DNA of 64,000 nt from Achromobacter anxifer (GCF_903652925.1 NZ_CAHLAR010000012.1:62001-126000), one strand, 5' to 3'. Positions 50,950-60,764 are shown, numbered from the stretch's first letter. The notes: generated by a model not told the origin, from the letters alone. Program-made: numbers and translations.

Positions 50950-52278
50950 ATGTACCCCGATCCTTCCTCCCGTTCACAGGCGTTGCACACGCGCGCCAAA
51001 CGCAGCCTTCCCGGCGGCAACACCCGCACGACCGTCTATCTGTCGCCCTATCCCGTCTACGCCGCGCACGGCGCCGGCTGCCGCGTCCATGACGTCGACG
51101 GCAATGTGCTGATCGATTGCATCAACAACTTCACGGCGCTTATCCACGGCCATGCCCACCCGGCGCTGGCCGCGGCGGCGCATCGCCAGATCGACCTGGG
51201 CACCGCCTTCGGCATGCCGACCGAAAGCGAGATCGCTCTCGCCGAACTGCTGGCCGAGCGCGTGCCGGGCATCGAACACATCCGCTTCACCAACTCGGGC
51301 ACCGAAGCCGTCATGATGGCGCTGAAGGCCGCCCGCGCCTTTACCGGCCGGCCAAAAATCGCCAAGGTGGAGGGGGCCTATCACGGTTCCTACGACCACG
51401 CCGAGACCAGCCTGGACGCAAGCCCCGCGAACTGGGGCGACGCGGCCGCGCCCGCCTCGGTCCCGCACTCGCAGGGAACGCCGCAGGGCGTGACGGCGGA
51501 TGTCGTGGTGCTGCCTTTCAACGACTGCCCGGCCACCGAAGCCCTACTGCGGGCGCACGCCGCCAGCCTGGCGGGCGTACTGATAGACCTGCTGCCCAAC
51601 CGGGTCGGATTGATTCCGGCCAGCGCCGAGTACCTGCGCATGCTGCGCCGGGTCACGGCGGAACTGGGCATCCTGCTGATCGTCGACGAAGTCATCACGC
51701 TGCGCCTGGCGCCCGGCGGCGCGCAATCGCGGCTGGGCGTAACCCCCGACCTCACTACCGTCGGCAAGATCATGGGCGGCGGATTTCCCGTCGGAGGCGT
51801 GGGCGGACGCGCGGACGTGATGGAGGTCTTCGATCCCACCGCCGGCCGTCCGGCGGTGCCCCACGGCGGCACCTTCTCGGCCAACCCCGTCAGCATGGTG
51901 AGCGGGCTTGCCGCCATGCAATTGCTGGATGATACGGTCTACGCCCAACTCGACCGCCACGGCGACATGCTGCGGCAGGGGCTGAACCAGGCTTTCGCCG
52001 ACGCCGGCATCGCCGGCCAGGCAACCGGACTGGGATCGCTGATCAAGCTGCATCTGAAGGCAGACAAGCTGACCAGCTACCGGGATGCCTACCCCAGCCC
52101 GGCGCAGGCGCGCGCCATGGCGCGCTTCAACCGGGAAATGCTGAACCGCGGCGTCCTGATGGCCAGCTATGGCCTGATCGCCCTGTCCTCGCCCATGCGA
52201 GATCAGGACATCGCCCAGATCGTCGAGACCGCGCACGATGCGCTCAATGTCTTGCGCCGCGAAGAGGTGCTGGCATGA
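50950..52278 (+). CDS. Class III aminotransferase (glutamate-1-semialdehyde aminomutase-like)
   Basis: This 442-residue PLP enzyme of fold type I has HIRFTNSGTEAVMMALKAARAFTG near residue 115 (phosphate loop), AYHGSYDHAE near 153, LIVDEVITLRLAPGGAQ near 243 and the PLP Lys in TTVGKIMGGGFPVGG near 278. The pattern is closest to HemL/GSAM-like class III enzymes, but the catabolic operon implies an omega-transaminase or aminomutase for a breakdown product. It overlaps hyuA by 4 bp (ATGA). It may consume the amino acid released by the hyuAB step. Confidence 0.88.
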   Translation: MYPDPSSRSQALHTRAKRSLPGGNTRTTVYLSPYPVYAAHGAGCRVHDVDGNVLIDCINNFTALIHGHAHPALAAAAHRQIDLGTAFGMPTESEIALAELLAERVPGIEHIRFTNSGTEAVMMALKAARAFTGRPKIAKVEGAYHGSYDHAETSLDASPANWGDAAAPASVPHSQGTPQGVTADVVVLPFNDCPATEALLRAHAASLAGVLIDLLPNRVGLIPASAEYLRMLRRVTAELGILLIVDEVITLRLAPGGAQSRLGVTPDLTTVGKIMGGGFPVGGVGGRADVMEVFDPTAGRPAVPHGGTFSANPVSMVSGLAAMQLLDDTVYAQLDRHGDMLRQGLNQAFADAGIAGQATGLGSLIKLHLKADKLTSYRDAYPSPAQARAMARFNREMLNRGVLMASYGLIALSSPMRDQDIAQIVETAHDALNVLRREEVLA

Positions 52279-54293
52279 CTGTCACCGTAGGCATAGACGT
52301 AGGCGGCACTTTTACCGACCTCATCCTGGTGGATGACGAATCCGGCGCGGTGCGCATCTCCAAGGTTCCCAGTACGCTGGAGAATCAGGCCTTCGGCGTG
52401 CTCGAGGCGCTGCGCCGCACCGACGTTCCCCTGGAAAAGGTCGACAGTATCGTCCACGGCACCACCACCACTACCAACGCCGTGCTGGAGCGCAAGCTCG
52501 CCAAAGTCGGCCTGATCACCACCGATGGATTCCGCGACGTGCTCGAACTGGGCCGGCGCACGCGGCCGCACGCCTATGGGCTGACGGGCAGTTTCGTGCC
52601 CATCATTCCGCGCGAACTGCGGCGCGAAGTCGCCGAGCGCATGGACGCCCAGGGCAATGTGCTGACCCCGCTGGACGAAGAGGCCTTCGTGGCCCGGGTA
52701 CGGGAACTGGCACAGAGCGGCGCGGAGGCCCTGGTCGTACATTTCCTGCACAGCTATGCCAATCCTGCGCATGAGTTGCGCGCCCTGGAACTGGCGCGCC
52801 AGCATTGGCCGAACGACTACATCACCGCGGGCCACGCCATCATTTCCGAGTTCCGCGAGTTCGAGCGCGGCACCGCCGCCGCGGTCAACGCCTCGGTCCA
52901 GCCTATCCTGGACCGCTACATCGACCGCTTGCAGAGCAGCTTGACTGCGGCGGGCTTTCGCAACGACCTTCTGGTAATGCAGGGCAATGGCGGGACCGTC
53001 TCGGCGCGCACCATCTCGCGCGCGGCCATCAATACCGTCATGTCCGGACCGGCCTCGGGCGTCATGGCCGCGGCGTACTCCGGCCGGATGTCCGGCTACC
53101 CGAACCTGATCACCTATGACATGGGCGGCACGTCTTCGGACGTCGCGCTCATCGAGAACAGCGTGCCCAAGGTATCGAGCGAGCTGGAGCTCGAGTACGG
53201 CATGCCCCTGCACGTGCCCATGGTCGATGTCCACACCGTCGGCGCGGGCGGCGGCTCCATTGCCCGGGTGCAGGCCGGCGGCCTGCTGCGCGTCGGCCCC
53301 GATAGCGCGGGCGCCCGCCCAGGCCCCATCTGCTATGGACGCGGCGGCGAACTGCCGACACTGACCGACGCCAATCTGGTGCTTGGACGCCTGGACCCCG
53401 ACCGGCTGCTGGCCGTGGACCGCGCAGTTACGGTGGACGAAGTGGCCGCGCGCATCGAGGAAAGCATCGGCCGCCCCCTGGGACTGGATGCCGTGCAAGC
53501 TGCCGCGGCCATCCTGCAGATCGGCAACAACAACATGGCCGGCGCCGTGCGCCTGGTCAGCCTCGCGCGCGGCTACGATCCCCGTGACTTCGCACTCTTC
53601 GCCTTCGGCGGCGCGGGGCCGCTGCACGCCGTGGCGCTGGCGCGCGAGCTTGCCATCCCTACCGTGCTCATCCCCGTGCGGCCGGGCCTGACCAACGCCC
53701 TGGGGTGCCTGGTGGCCGATGTGCGGCATGACTTCGTCAAGTCGTTCAACCGGCCGCTCAAGGATCTGACCGACGCCGATCTGCAAGCCTGCCTGCGCGA
53801 CCAGATCGCCCTGGGGCATGCCGCCATCGAACGCGATGGCATCGCGGTCTCCGGCATCGAGATCTTCCATCACGCGCAGATGCAATTCCAGGGCCAAAGC
53901 CATCTGTTGACGGTGGCCGTCGAAGCCGGCGCCGCGACGGTCACGCAGTTGCAGGAGGCCTTCGCCCGCGCCTACTGGCAGCGATTCCAGGTTGAACTTT
54001 CCGAGTTGCGCCCCGTGCTGGTGACGCTGGACACCAGCCTCGTCGGCAAGCGCCACGCCATATCGCTGGACTCGCTGCGCAGCGCGGGCGCGGCGGCCGC
54101 CGCGCCACGGCGTCGTCAAGTGTGGTTCGCGGAGACCGGCTGGACGGACACGCCCATCTATGCACGGGAGCACATCCCCGCCGAAGGCCTGAGCGGGCCT
54201 GCGATCATCGAACAACTGGACGCCACCACCGTCATCGACCCCGGCGCGCATGCACGCGGCGATGGCTACGGCAACCTCATCATCACTCTCTAG
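52275..54293 (+). CDS. hyuA: Hydantoinase/oxoprolinase subunit A
   Basis: This 672-residue protein starts GIDVGGTFTDLILVDDESG, the actin-like ATPase motif of N-methylhydantoinase A/5-oxoprolinase/acetone carboxylase beta-type proteins. Other blocks are SIVHGTTTTTNAVLERK near 55, LITYDMGGTSSDVALIE near 276, and FALFAFGGAGPLHAVALAREL near 435. The HyuAB complex uses ATP to open a cyclic imide or lactam. It overlaps the aminotransferase gene and lies 15 bp before hyuB, so the subunits should be made together. Confidence 0.92.
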   Translation: MTVTVGIDVGGTFTDLILVDDESGAVRISKVPSTLENQAFGVLEALRRTDVPLEKVDSIVHGTTTTTNAVLERKLAKVGLITTDGFRDVLELGRRTRPHAYGLTGSFVPIIPRELRREVAERMDAQGNVLTPLDEEAFVARVRELAQSGAEALVVHFLHSYANPAHELRALELARQHWPNDYITAGHAIISEFREFERGTAAAVNASVQPILDRYIDRLQSSLTAAGFRNDLLVMQGNGGTVSARTISRAAINTVMSGPASGVMAAAYSGRMSGYPNLITYDMGGTSSDVALIENSVPKVSSELELEYGMPLHVPMVDVHTVGAGGGSIARVQAGGLLRVGPDSAGARPGPICYGRGGELPTLTDANLVLGRLDPDRLLAVDRAVTVDEVAARIEESIGRPLGLDAVQAAAAILQIGNNNMAGAVRLVSLARGYDPRDFALFAFGGAGPLHAVALARELAIPTVLIPVRPGLTNALGCLVADVRHDFVKSFNRPLKDLTDADLQACLRDQIALGHAAIERDGIAVSGIEIFHHAQMQFQGQSHLLTVAVEAGAATVTQLQEAFARAYWQRFQVELSELRPVLVTLDTSLVGKRHAISLDSLRSAGAAAAAPRRRQVWFAETGWTDTPIYAREHIPAEGLSGPAIIEQLDATTVIDPGAHARGDGYGNLIITL

Positions 54294-54308
54294 GGCAGAT
54301 GCATTCCC

Positions 54309-55949
54309 ATGACCCACATCGACCCCGTCACGCTGACCGTCATCCAGAGCGGGCTGCACCAGGTATGCAATGAAATGGACCTGGCGCACTGCCGCGCGGC
54401 GTTCTCGCCCATCATTTCGGAATCCCAGGACCGCTCCAACGGCATCTATCACCGCAACAGCGGCGAACTGATCGCCCAGGGAGAACTGGGCCTGCCCATC
54501 TTCGTGGGAACCATGCAGTTTTCCACCCAGGCCGTGATCGCGCGGGCCACGGATATCGCCCCCGGCGACATCTTCATGGTCAACGACCCTTACCTGGGCG
54601 GAACCCACCTGATGGACGTCCGCTTCGTCAAACCGTACTTCTATCGCGGCAAGCTCTACGCCTGGCTCGCCAATACCGGCCATTGGCCCGACATGGGCGG
54701 CATGGTTCCCGGCGGATTCTCCGCTCATGCCACCGAGATCGAGCAGGAAGGGCTGCGCCTGCCCCCGGTCAAGCTCTACAAGAAAGGGGAGCTGGATCAG
54801 GAGATCCTGTCCATCCTGATGTCGAATATCCGTATTTCCGAGCAGCGCATCGGCGACATCAAGGCCCAGGCCGCCGCCCTGGCCATCGGCGAGCGCCGGC
54901 TTACCCAGTTGCTGGACCGCTATGGCCAGGACACGGTCGACGCCGCCGTCGAAGAACTCAAGCGCCAGGCCTCGATCCAGACGCGCGCCGTCATCGCCGC
55001 CATTCCCGACGGCGAATACCTCGGCCAGGCATTCCTGGATTCCGACGGCGTGCAGGACCAGCCGCTGAAAGTGTCCGTGCGCATCCGCAAGGAAGGCGAA
55101 CTGATGCACTTCGATCTCAGCGAATCCAGCCCGCCCTGCGCCGGTCCGATGAACAGCGTCATCGCCACGACGCGTTCCTCGATCTATCTGGCGATCAAGC
55201 ACGTATTCCCTGAGCTGCCCATCAATGCCGGACTGTTCGAGCCGCTGCGAATCGAGGATCCCGAAGGCACGTTTCTCTATGCGAAGTACCCCCGGCCGGT
55301 GTCGGGCTGCGCCGCGGAAGTCAGCCAGCGCATCGCCGAAGCCGTGTTCGACGCCCTGCAGAAGGCGATCCCCCAGCGCCTGTTCGCAGCGCCGGCCGGT
55401 ACCACTGCCAACCTCGCCATTGGCGGCGATGACCCCATGCATGGGCGCTCCTACGTCATGTACGTCATCTCGGGCGGCGGCTACGGCGGCCATCCCGCGG
55501 GCGATGGCCTCACCAACGGCTGCTCCACCATCGGCATCTCCAAGGCGGCGCCTGTCGAAGTACAGGAACAGCTATACCCGGTCCTCTTCGAGCGCTACGC
55601 CATCCACGAAGGCTCCGGCGGGCTCGGCGAGTTCCGAGGCGGCATGGGCATCCATTACCGCATCCGCTTGCGAGCGGGTGCGGCGCGGGCCTCCATGGTC
55701 ATGGACCACGGCAAATTCGGCCCGCCGGGCGCCGCGGGAGGCCAGGAAGGCGGCCGCACCCGCGTCACGATCTACCGCGACGGCGTAGCATATGTGCCCG
55801 CGCATGTGTCCAAAGACCAGGGAATCGTCATGCAGGCCGGCGACGTGATCGAGGTATATACCCCCGGCGGCGGAGGCTATGGCGACCCCGCGCGGCGGTC
55901 GCCCCAGGCGGTGGAGTATGACCGCCGCCAGGGCTACTATCCGGCCTGA
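54309..55949 (+). CDS. hyuB: Hydantoinase/oxoprolinase subunit B
   Basis: This 546-residue protein begins DPVTLTVIQSGLHQVCNEMDLAH, the HyuB start. It has the conserved segments FSPIISESQDRSNGIYH and VNDPYLGGTHLMDVRFVKP, and the C-terminal GGGYGGHPAGDGLTNGC and MDHGKFGPPGAAGG, with a closing GGGGYGDP. It is the catalytic partner of HyuA in ATP-dependent hydrolysis of hydantoin- or 5-oxoproline-like rings. It is the last gene of the liv operon. It converges with the SDR gene, with only 7 bp between them. Confidence 0.92.
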   Translation: MTHIDPVTLTVIQSGLHQVCNEMDLAHCRAAFSPIISESQDRSNGIYHRNSGELIAQGELGLPIFVGTMQFSTQAVIARATDIAPGDIFMVNDPYLGGTHLMDVRFVKPYFYRGKLYAWLANTGHWPDMGGMVPGGFSAHATEIEQEGLRLPPVKLYKKGELDQEILSILMSNIRISEQRIGDIKAQAAALAIGERRLTQLLDRYGQDTVDAAVEELKRQASIQTRAVIAAIPDGEYLGQAFLDSDGVQDQPLKVSVRIRKEGELMHFDLSESSPPCAGPMNSVIATTRSSIYLAIKHVFPELPINAGLFEPLRIEDPEGTFLYAKYPRPVSGCAAEVSQRIAEAVFDALQKAIPQRLFAAPAGTTANLAIGGDDPMHGRSYVMYVISGGGYGGHPAGDGLTNGCSTIGISKAAPVEVQEQLYPVLFERYAIHEGSGGLGEFRGGMGIHYRIRLRAGAARASMVMDHGKFGPPGAAGGQEGGRTRVTIYRDGVAYVPAHVSKDQGIVMQAGDVIEVYTPGGGGYGDPARRSPQAVEYDRRQGYYPA

Positions 55950-55956
55950 GCGGCGT

Positions 55957-57048
55957 TCAACCCTGGGCGCGCGGGATGATCCTGCGCTCCATCAGCACCT
56001 CCAGCCAGTGCTTCACGCATGCCTCGGTGTCGTAGGTTTGCGTGAAGCCCGCCTGCTTGATCTTGACCGTGCTGACAAAGGCGGGCGCGGGCGGAGTCTT
56101 CAGGCCATAGCCGAAGCGGGCGTCGGCGGAGTAATGGGATTCTCCAAGGATCTGGGCCATGGACAGGGGCCGCAGGCCATGTTGCTTGACGATTTCGTCC
56201 CACAACCCCGCCCGGCTGGGCAGGTATTCGGCCAGGCGTAGCGGCTGGTCCGGGCCGGCCTCGACGCCCAGGAATTCAGCCAGGGACGGCCACAGGTCGT
56301 GCCAGCTGAACACTTCGCCGTTGGTAAGGTTGAAGTGTTCGTTCCAGGACCCCGGAGTCTCCGCCGCCCAGACGCCCGCATCGCCGATCAGGCGCGCATC
56401 CACGGCTTCGCGCGGATAGGAAATGTGGCCCGGATAACAGAACGGCTTTCCCTCGGCGCGGCACACCGCCGCGTAGACGCCAATGACGGGCACGGTATTC
56501 ATTGCCACGCCCACATTGGGGCCCAGCACGATGGTGGGACGGAATATGGTCCAGCCGAAGCCGGACTGCGCGGCCTTCTCCCGGATGTAGTCTTCCTGGA
56601 ACCAGTATGAGTTCGGGTGATCGTCCCGCGGCTGACGTTCACGCGCCGGCGTGCGGATGGGATGCAGGTGCACGCCATAGGCCTTGGTGCCCTGTAGCAC
56701 GCTGACATGCCGCAGCCTGCCGCTGGCGGCCAGCGGCTCGATGACGTTCCTGATCATGCTCAGGTTGGTGGCCATCTGCTCGGGATCCCGCCAGCCGGCG
56801 ATGAGGCCAGGCTTTTCGTAGACGGCCGCATAGAACACGTGCGTGGCTTCAGGCAGGGCCCCAAAGGCGCGGCGGCACGCCTCGGCGTCCTGCAGATCGA
56901 CCGGCAGATGGGTAAACGGCCGCTGGCTGATGATCTCCGGACGGCGGCGGGAAACCGCGATGACTTCCCAGCCTGCGTTCAGGAATGAGTCGACGGCAGC
57001 GGAGCCTACCAGCCCGCTGGCGCCTGTGACGATAACGGTGCGCGACAT
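55957..57048 (-). CDS. PRISE-type SDR (progesterone 5beta-reductase/iridoid synthase-like)
   Basis: This 363-residue atypical SDR has the cofactor motif VTGASGLVGSAAVDSFLNAG near residue 6, HVFYAAVYEKPGLIAGW near 72, VLQGTKAYGVHLHPIRTPAR near 116 and NSYWFQEDYIREKA near 146, the PRISE signatures. PRISE enzymes reduce conjugated enones with NADPH. The ATG at 57046-57048 gives the normal start; a 37-codon extension is rejected. A damaged copy of its 3' end lies at 31696-31814. It is the last gene of a minus-strand operon. Confidence 0.9.
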   Translation of the reverse strand: MSRTVIVTGASGLVGSAAVDSFLNAGWEVIAVSRRRPEIISQRPFTHLPVDLQDAEACRRAFGALPEATHVFYAAVYEKPGLIAGWRDPEQMATNLSMIRNVIEPLAASGRLRHVSVLQGTKAYGVHLHPIRTPARERQPRDDHPNSYWFQEDYIREKAAQSGFGWTIFRPTIVLGPNVGVAMNTVPVIGVYAAVCRAEGKPFCYPGHISYPREAVDARLIGDAGVWAAETPGSWNEHFNLTNGEVFSWHDLWPSLAEFLGVEAGPDQPLRLAEYLPSRAGLWDEIVKQHGLRPLSMAQILGESHYSADARFGYGLKTPPAPAFVSTVKIKQAGFTQTYDTEACVKHWLEVLMERRIIPRAQG

Positions 57049-57055
57049 GATGCCT

Positions 57056-58027
57056 TCAATCCATGACCAGGTTGATCTGCTTGAACAATTCCTTGAAACG
57101 CACGTACTCGTCCGCCATGCGCTTGCCGAAGTCCGCCCGGCTGTCCGCCGAGGGAACAATGCCCAGGCCGGCGAATTTCTCCTGGGTTTCCGGGTTGTTC
57201 ACGGCCTTGATGATCTCGTCGTGAAGACGATCCAGGATCGCCTGCGGCGTGCCGGCAGGCGCGACAATGCCGTACCAGGCGACGCTTTCCGCGCCAGGCA
57301 GGCCGGCTTCGGCGACAGTGGGGACGTCCGGCAGCAGGGGCGAACGCTTGGTGTCCGCCACCGCCAGCGCGCGCAGCTGGCCTGACTTCACGAACGACAG
57401 AATGGGCGGCACGCCGCTGATGACCATCTGGGTGCGCCCGCCCAGGGTGTCGGTGATCGCATCGCTGTTGCCCTTGTAGGGCACGTGCAGGATCTCGGTC
57501 TTGGACAGATGCTGGAACAGCTCGCCGGCGATATGGCCGCTGGTGCCCACGCCTGCCGAGGCGTAGTTGACCTTGTTCGGATTGGCCTTGATGTAGGCGA
57601 TCAGCTCCTTCAGGTTCGTCACCGGGATGGACGGATTGACCAGGATGACGTTCGGTCCCGTCGCCACCAGCGCAACCGGCGCCAGATCCTTGAGCGGGTC
57701 ATAGGGCATTTTCTTGCGGGCATTGGGGTTGACCGTGATCGGCCCGGCGGAGGCGAAGCCGATGGTGTAGCCGTCCTTGCCGGACTTGGCGACGATGTCG
57801 GTGCCCAGGTCGCCGCCGGCGCCGGGCTTGTTCTCGACGATCACCGGCTGGCCCAGCTGCTCGGCCAGGGGCTTGGCCACCAGGCGCGCAATGATGTCGA
57901 TGGAGCTGCCGGGACCGAAGGTGGCGATCAGGCGTATGGGGCGCGCAGGATAGGTATCGGCGGCCTGCGCGCCCGTGACGGCGGCCAGGCTCAGGGCCAG
58001 GCCGGCGATCAATCGGAAAGGAATCAT
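57056..58027 (-). CDS. Bug-family tripartite tricarboxylate transporter substrate-binding protein
   Basis: This 323-residue receptor has a signal peptide (LIAGLALSLAAVTGAQA), then DTYPARPIRLIATFGPGSSID, ENKPGAGGDLGTDIVAKSG and LHVPYKGNSDAITDTLGGRTQ. This is the standard Bug layout, with a two-lobed periplasmic fold and the C-terminal YVRFKELFKQINL. It is between the SMP-30 gene and the SDR gene (7 bp), so the imported compound is probably the substrate of the AtuA/SMP-30/PRISE genes. No TctAB genes are nearby. Confidence 0.93.
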   Translation of the reverse strand: MIPFRLIAGLALSLAAVTGAQAADTYPARPIRLIATFGPGSSIDIIARLVAKPLAEQLGQPVIVENKPGAGGDLGTDIVAKSGKDGYTIGFASAGPITVNPNARKKMPYDPLKDLAPVALVATGPNVILVNPSIPVTNLKELIAYIKANPNKVNYASAGVGTSGHIAGELFQHLSKTEILHVPYKGNSDAITDTLGGRTQMVISGVPPILSFVKSGQLRALAVADTKRSPLLPDVPTVAEAGLPGAESVAWYGIVAPAGTPQAILDRLHDEIIKAVNNPETQEKFAGLGIVPSADSRADFGKRMADEYVRFKELFKQINLVMD

Positions 58028-58083
58028 GATGTTGTCTCCCGTGGATGGTGTTTTTTATGCGGATCGTGTTCGTGTTGCGCGGC

Positions 58084-59001
58084 TCAGTCCCGGTGCGAGT
58101 ACATCGGCTTGCCGGGATACGGCAGCCGGGCGCGCAGGATGACGCCCTGCTCCGCCTCGGTAATGAACAGGGAGCGCCCGTCCTCGCCGCCGAAGGCGAC
58201 GTTGGTGGTGCGCATGCCCGCGCAGGAACGGATGCGGTAAAGGGGTTCGCCCAGCGGGCTGAACAGCCATACGGTGCCGGCCTGCGCGTGGACGACAGCC
58301 AGGTTGCCGGCCTCGTCCAGGGCCATGCCGTCCGGCCCGGCGGTGCTGCCGGATAGCTGGATGAAACGGCTGGCCTTCTTCATCTGGCCATCCGGTTCCA
58401 GCCGCAGCGCGTAGATGGCGTTGTCGTGCGTGATGGCCACGTAAAGCACGTTCTCGGCCTTGTTCATGACCAGGCCGTTGGGGCCTGCCAGGCCGTCCAT
58501 GATGAGGTCCACCGTCCTGCCGTCGGCGCGCAGGCGGAACACGCGGCCGGTGGGGTCTTCCAAGGCGCTTTCGCCCTGGTCGGTGAAGTAGAGGTCGCCG
58601 TTGGAGGCGAAGAACAGATCGTTCAGGCCCTTCAGGCCTTCGCGCCGCACGTTCTGCAGGTACGGCCGGATGCTGCGGGCCTCGGGATCCAGAAGCATCA
58701 GGCCATGCAGATGGTCGGCGACGAAGATGCGGCCGTCGCGGTGGATTTTCAGGCCGTTGGGTTCGCCTTCGTAGCTGACCATGACCTCGAACTTGCCCGC
58801 CGGATCCACGCGCAGGATGCGTCCATGCGCCAGATCGACGCACCAGAGATTGCCTTCGCGGTCGAACGACGGCCCCTCCAGGAAGGAGTGCATCTTCACG
58901 TGGCGCGCGGCCAGCCAGGTCGAGGGCTGCTCGGTCAGGTGCAGGGATTCGGGCAACCGGGCATACACCTCGGTGCCCATGGGTTCAGCGGGAGGATACA
59001 T
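58084..59001 (-). CDS. SMP-30/gluconolactonase-LRE-like beta-propeller protein
   Basis: This 305-residue six-bladed propeller of the SMP-30/gluconolactonase/LRE type has GPSFDREGNLWCVDLAHGRI near residue 39, SYEGEPNGLKIHRDGRIFVAD near 75, KGLNDLFFASNGDLYFTDQG near 125 and GPNGLVMN near 171. The Glu, Asn and Asp calcium ligands of lactonases lie in such loops. It probably hydrolyses a lactone. It lies 11 bp downstream of the small AtuA-domain gene and 56 bp before the Bug gene, in the same operon. Confidence 0.88.
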   Translation of the reverse strand: MYPPAEPMGTEVYARLPESLHLTEQPSTWLAARHVKMHSFLEGPSFDREGNLWCVDLAHGRILRVDPAGKFEVMVSYEGEPNGLKIHRDGRIFVADHLHGLMLLDPEARSIRPYLQNVRREGLKGLNDLFFASNGDLYFTDQGESALEDPTGRVFRLRADGRTVDLIMDGLAGPNGLVMNKAENVLYVAITHDNAIYALRLEPDGQMKKASRFIQLSGSTAGPDGMALDEAGNLAVVHAQAGTVWLFSPLGEPLYRIRSCAGMRTTNVAFGGEDGRSLFITEAEQGVILRARLPYPGKPMYSHRD

Positions 59002-59012
59002 GGCGGTTCCTT

Positions 59013-59339
59013 TCAGGATTGCGGTTGGCTGGCGGGAAGTTCGATTCCCAGCATCAGCGAGCTGAGCGACTTGCCATGGGGGTCCAGGCGCAGCGAGCGC
59101 GTGACGCCGCCGGACAGCACGTTCGGAATGACGAAGTTCAGCGCCCTCAGGCTTTCGACCTCGTAGCGCCTCACCTTCCCTGCTCCCAGATGGGCAAAGG
59201 CCTGCTCGACACGCTCGGCGGTAAGCGCCTGGCGCAGCAGGCGCCAGCCGTCCTCGTCGTAAGCGATGACAGCAATGCTCGATGTATTTCCCTTGTCGCC
59301 GGCGCGCGCATGCGCCAGGTCGTAAACCAGAATGCTCAT
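59013..59339 (-). CDS. AtuA C-terminal-domain-like small protein
   Basis: This 108-residue protein resembles the ferredoxin-fold C-terminal domain of AtuA (MSILVYDLAHARAGDKGNTSSIAVIAYDED ... LNFVIPNVLSGGVTRSLRLDPHGKSL). In many genomes this domain is either fused to, or encoded next to, the main AtuA protein. Here it is a separate gene starting 2 bp after the AtuA stop, so the two probably form one complex. The function is not established. Confidence 0.85.
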   Translation of the reverse strand: MSILVYDLAHARAGDKGNTSSIAVIAYDEDGWRLLRQALTAERVEQAFAHLGAGKVRRYEVESLRALNFVIPNVLSGGVTRSLRLDPHGKSLSSLMLGIELPASQPQS

Positions 59340-59340
59340 G

Positions 59341-60699
59341 TCAGGTTCCCAAGGTGATGACTTCGGGCTTGACCCAGCCGCGCGGAATCAACAGGGCATC
59401 CACGGCAATCACCTCCTTGGCGCCCAGGTTGACCGGACCGCCCGCGCCGTAAGGCCCCTGCATGTTCAGCTGCCGCACGTGGTCTCCCAGCAAGTGGGCG
59501 CTCTTCCTGTCGGGGCAGCGGGCCGCGACGCGCAACCGGACTTCGTAGGGATGGGCGGCGGCGGCCTCCGGGAGATCGCCATGCAGGCTGCTGATGCCGA
59601 TCAGGTCCACCTGGATCTCGCTGGCCGAGCCGCCATCGAGCCGGAACCGCTCTTTCACCGTGTCGGCCGCCAGGCGCGCCCGCGCGATCGCATTCACGCC
59701 CGCATAGGCGACCTCGCCCGTGCCTATCCAGCCATCGAAGTAGCCGACCACGACCTTGTAGCTATCGGTGCGCGGCGCGGCGCGCATGCCGCGCACGGCC
59801 ACCCGGTCCGCGTGCTGCTCCTCGAAATGCAGGCCTTCCAGGCTCAGCACGCAATCCGGCGTCACGTAGGCGGCGGGATCATGGATTTCGTACAGCGCCT
59901 GCTCGGTGCAGGTCATGCGGTCGAGGCGGCCGCCCGAGCCGGCGGGCTTGCCTATGTACAGTTCGCCGTCGCTGTAAAGATCGGCATAGGGATAGGCCAG
60001 TTCGGCCAGACGGGGCACGTCTTTCTTGCCCGGGTCGGCGAAATAGCCGCCGGTGATCTGCGCGGAGCATTCCAGCAGGTGGCCCATGATGGTGCCCGCC
60101 GCCAACTTGGGCAGGTCGTCGTAGCTCCAGCCGTGATGATGCAGGGCCACGCCCAGGAACAGCGACGGATCGGCGACCCGGCCCGTTAGCACCACGTGTG
60201 CCCCGGTGGCCAGCGCGTCGCGGACCACGTCGGCGCCCAGGTAGGCATTTGCCGAGGCCAGTTGCGGCAGGATCGCCTCCAGCGGCAAGTCGCGATCCAG
60301 CAGACGCAGTTCGGGATGCAGGCGTACGCGGTCGGCCACGTCGTCGCCGACCACGGCGGCGCACTTGAGCTCCCGCCAGCCCAAGGCGCGGCCTACGTCC
60401 AGCGCGGCCTGCGCGGCGCCAGCCGGATTGGCAGCGCCCATATTGGACACCAGCCGTACGCCTTTCTCCCGGCACGCCGGCAGAAAGGCGCGCATGCGCT
60501 CCTCCAGCATCGGGTTGTAGCCATGGGCGCCGTCATGCTTGCGCGACAGCGTTTCGCGCGCAATGGTCCGTTCGGCCAGGCATTCGCACACCAGGTAGTC
60601 GATATCGCAGCCTTCCAGCAGCGGCATGGCCGGACCGATGCGGTCGTCCGCCATGCCGGCGCCCACGCCGATGCGCAGCCGCTTGCGCGATTCCTTCAT
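59341..60699 (-). CDS. AtuA-family (DUF1446) protein
   Basis: This protein of about 452 residues matches the acyclic terpene utilisation AtuA/DUF1446 family: RIGVGAGMADDRIGPAMPLLEG near the start, HGAHGYNPMLEERMRAFLPAC, VRLVSNMGAANPAGAAQAALDVG near 90, and VLTGRVADPSLFLGVALHHHGW near 170. In pseudomonads AtuA lies with geranyl-CoA pathway genes. Here no carboxylase or acyl-CoA genes are near, so the pathway must differ. The ATG at 60697-60699 has GGAG six bases upstream; another ATG lies four codons earlier. First gene of the operon. Confidence 0.88.
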   Translation of the reverse strand: MKESRKRLRIGVGAGMADDRIGPAMPLLEGCDIDYLVCECLAERTIARETLSRKHDGAHGYNPMLEERMRAFLPACREKGVRLVSNMGAANPAGAAQAALDVGRALGWRELKCAAVVGDDVADRVRLHPELRLLDRDLPLEAILPQLASANAYLGADVVRDALATGAHVVLTGRVADPSLFLGVALHHHGWSYDDLPKLAAGTIMGHLLECSAQITGGYFADPGKKDVPRLAELAYPYADLYSDGELYIGKPAGSGGRLDRMTCTEQALYEIHDPAAYVTPDCVLSLEGLHFEEQHADRVAVRGMRAAPRTDSYKVVVGYFDGWIGTGEVAYAGVNAIARARLAADTVKERFRLDGGSASEIQVDLIGISSLHGDLPEAAAAHPYEVRLRVAARCPDRKSAHLLGDHVRQLNMQGPYGAGGPVNLGAKEVIAVDALLIPRGWVKPEVITLGT

Positions 60700-60764
60700 G
60701 TCTGTCTCCATCCGTATTGCTACTTTGCGGCCTAGTATGGTGCGGCTTTGCTGATCTGAAAATT

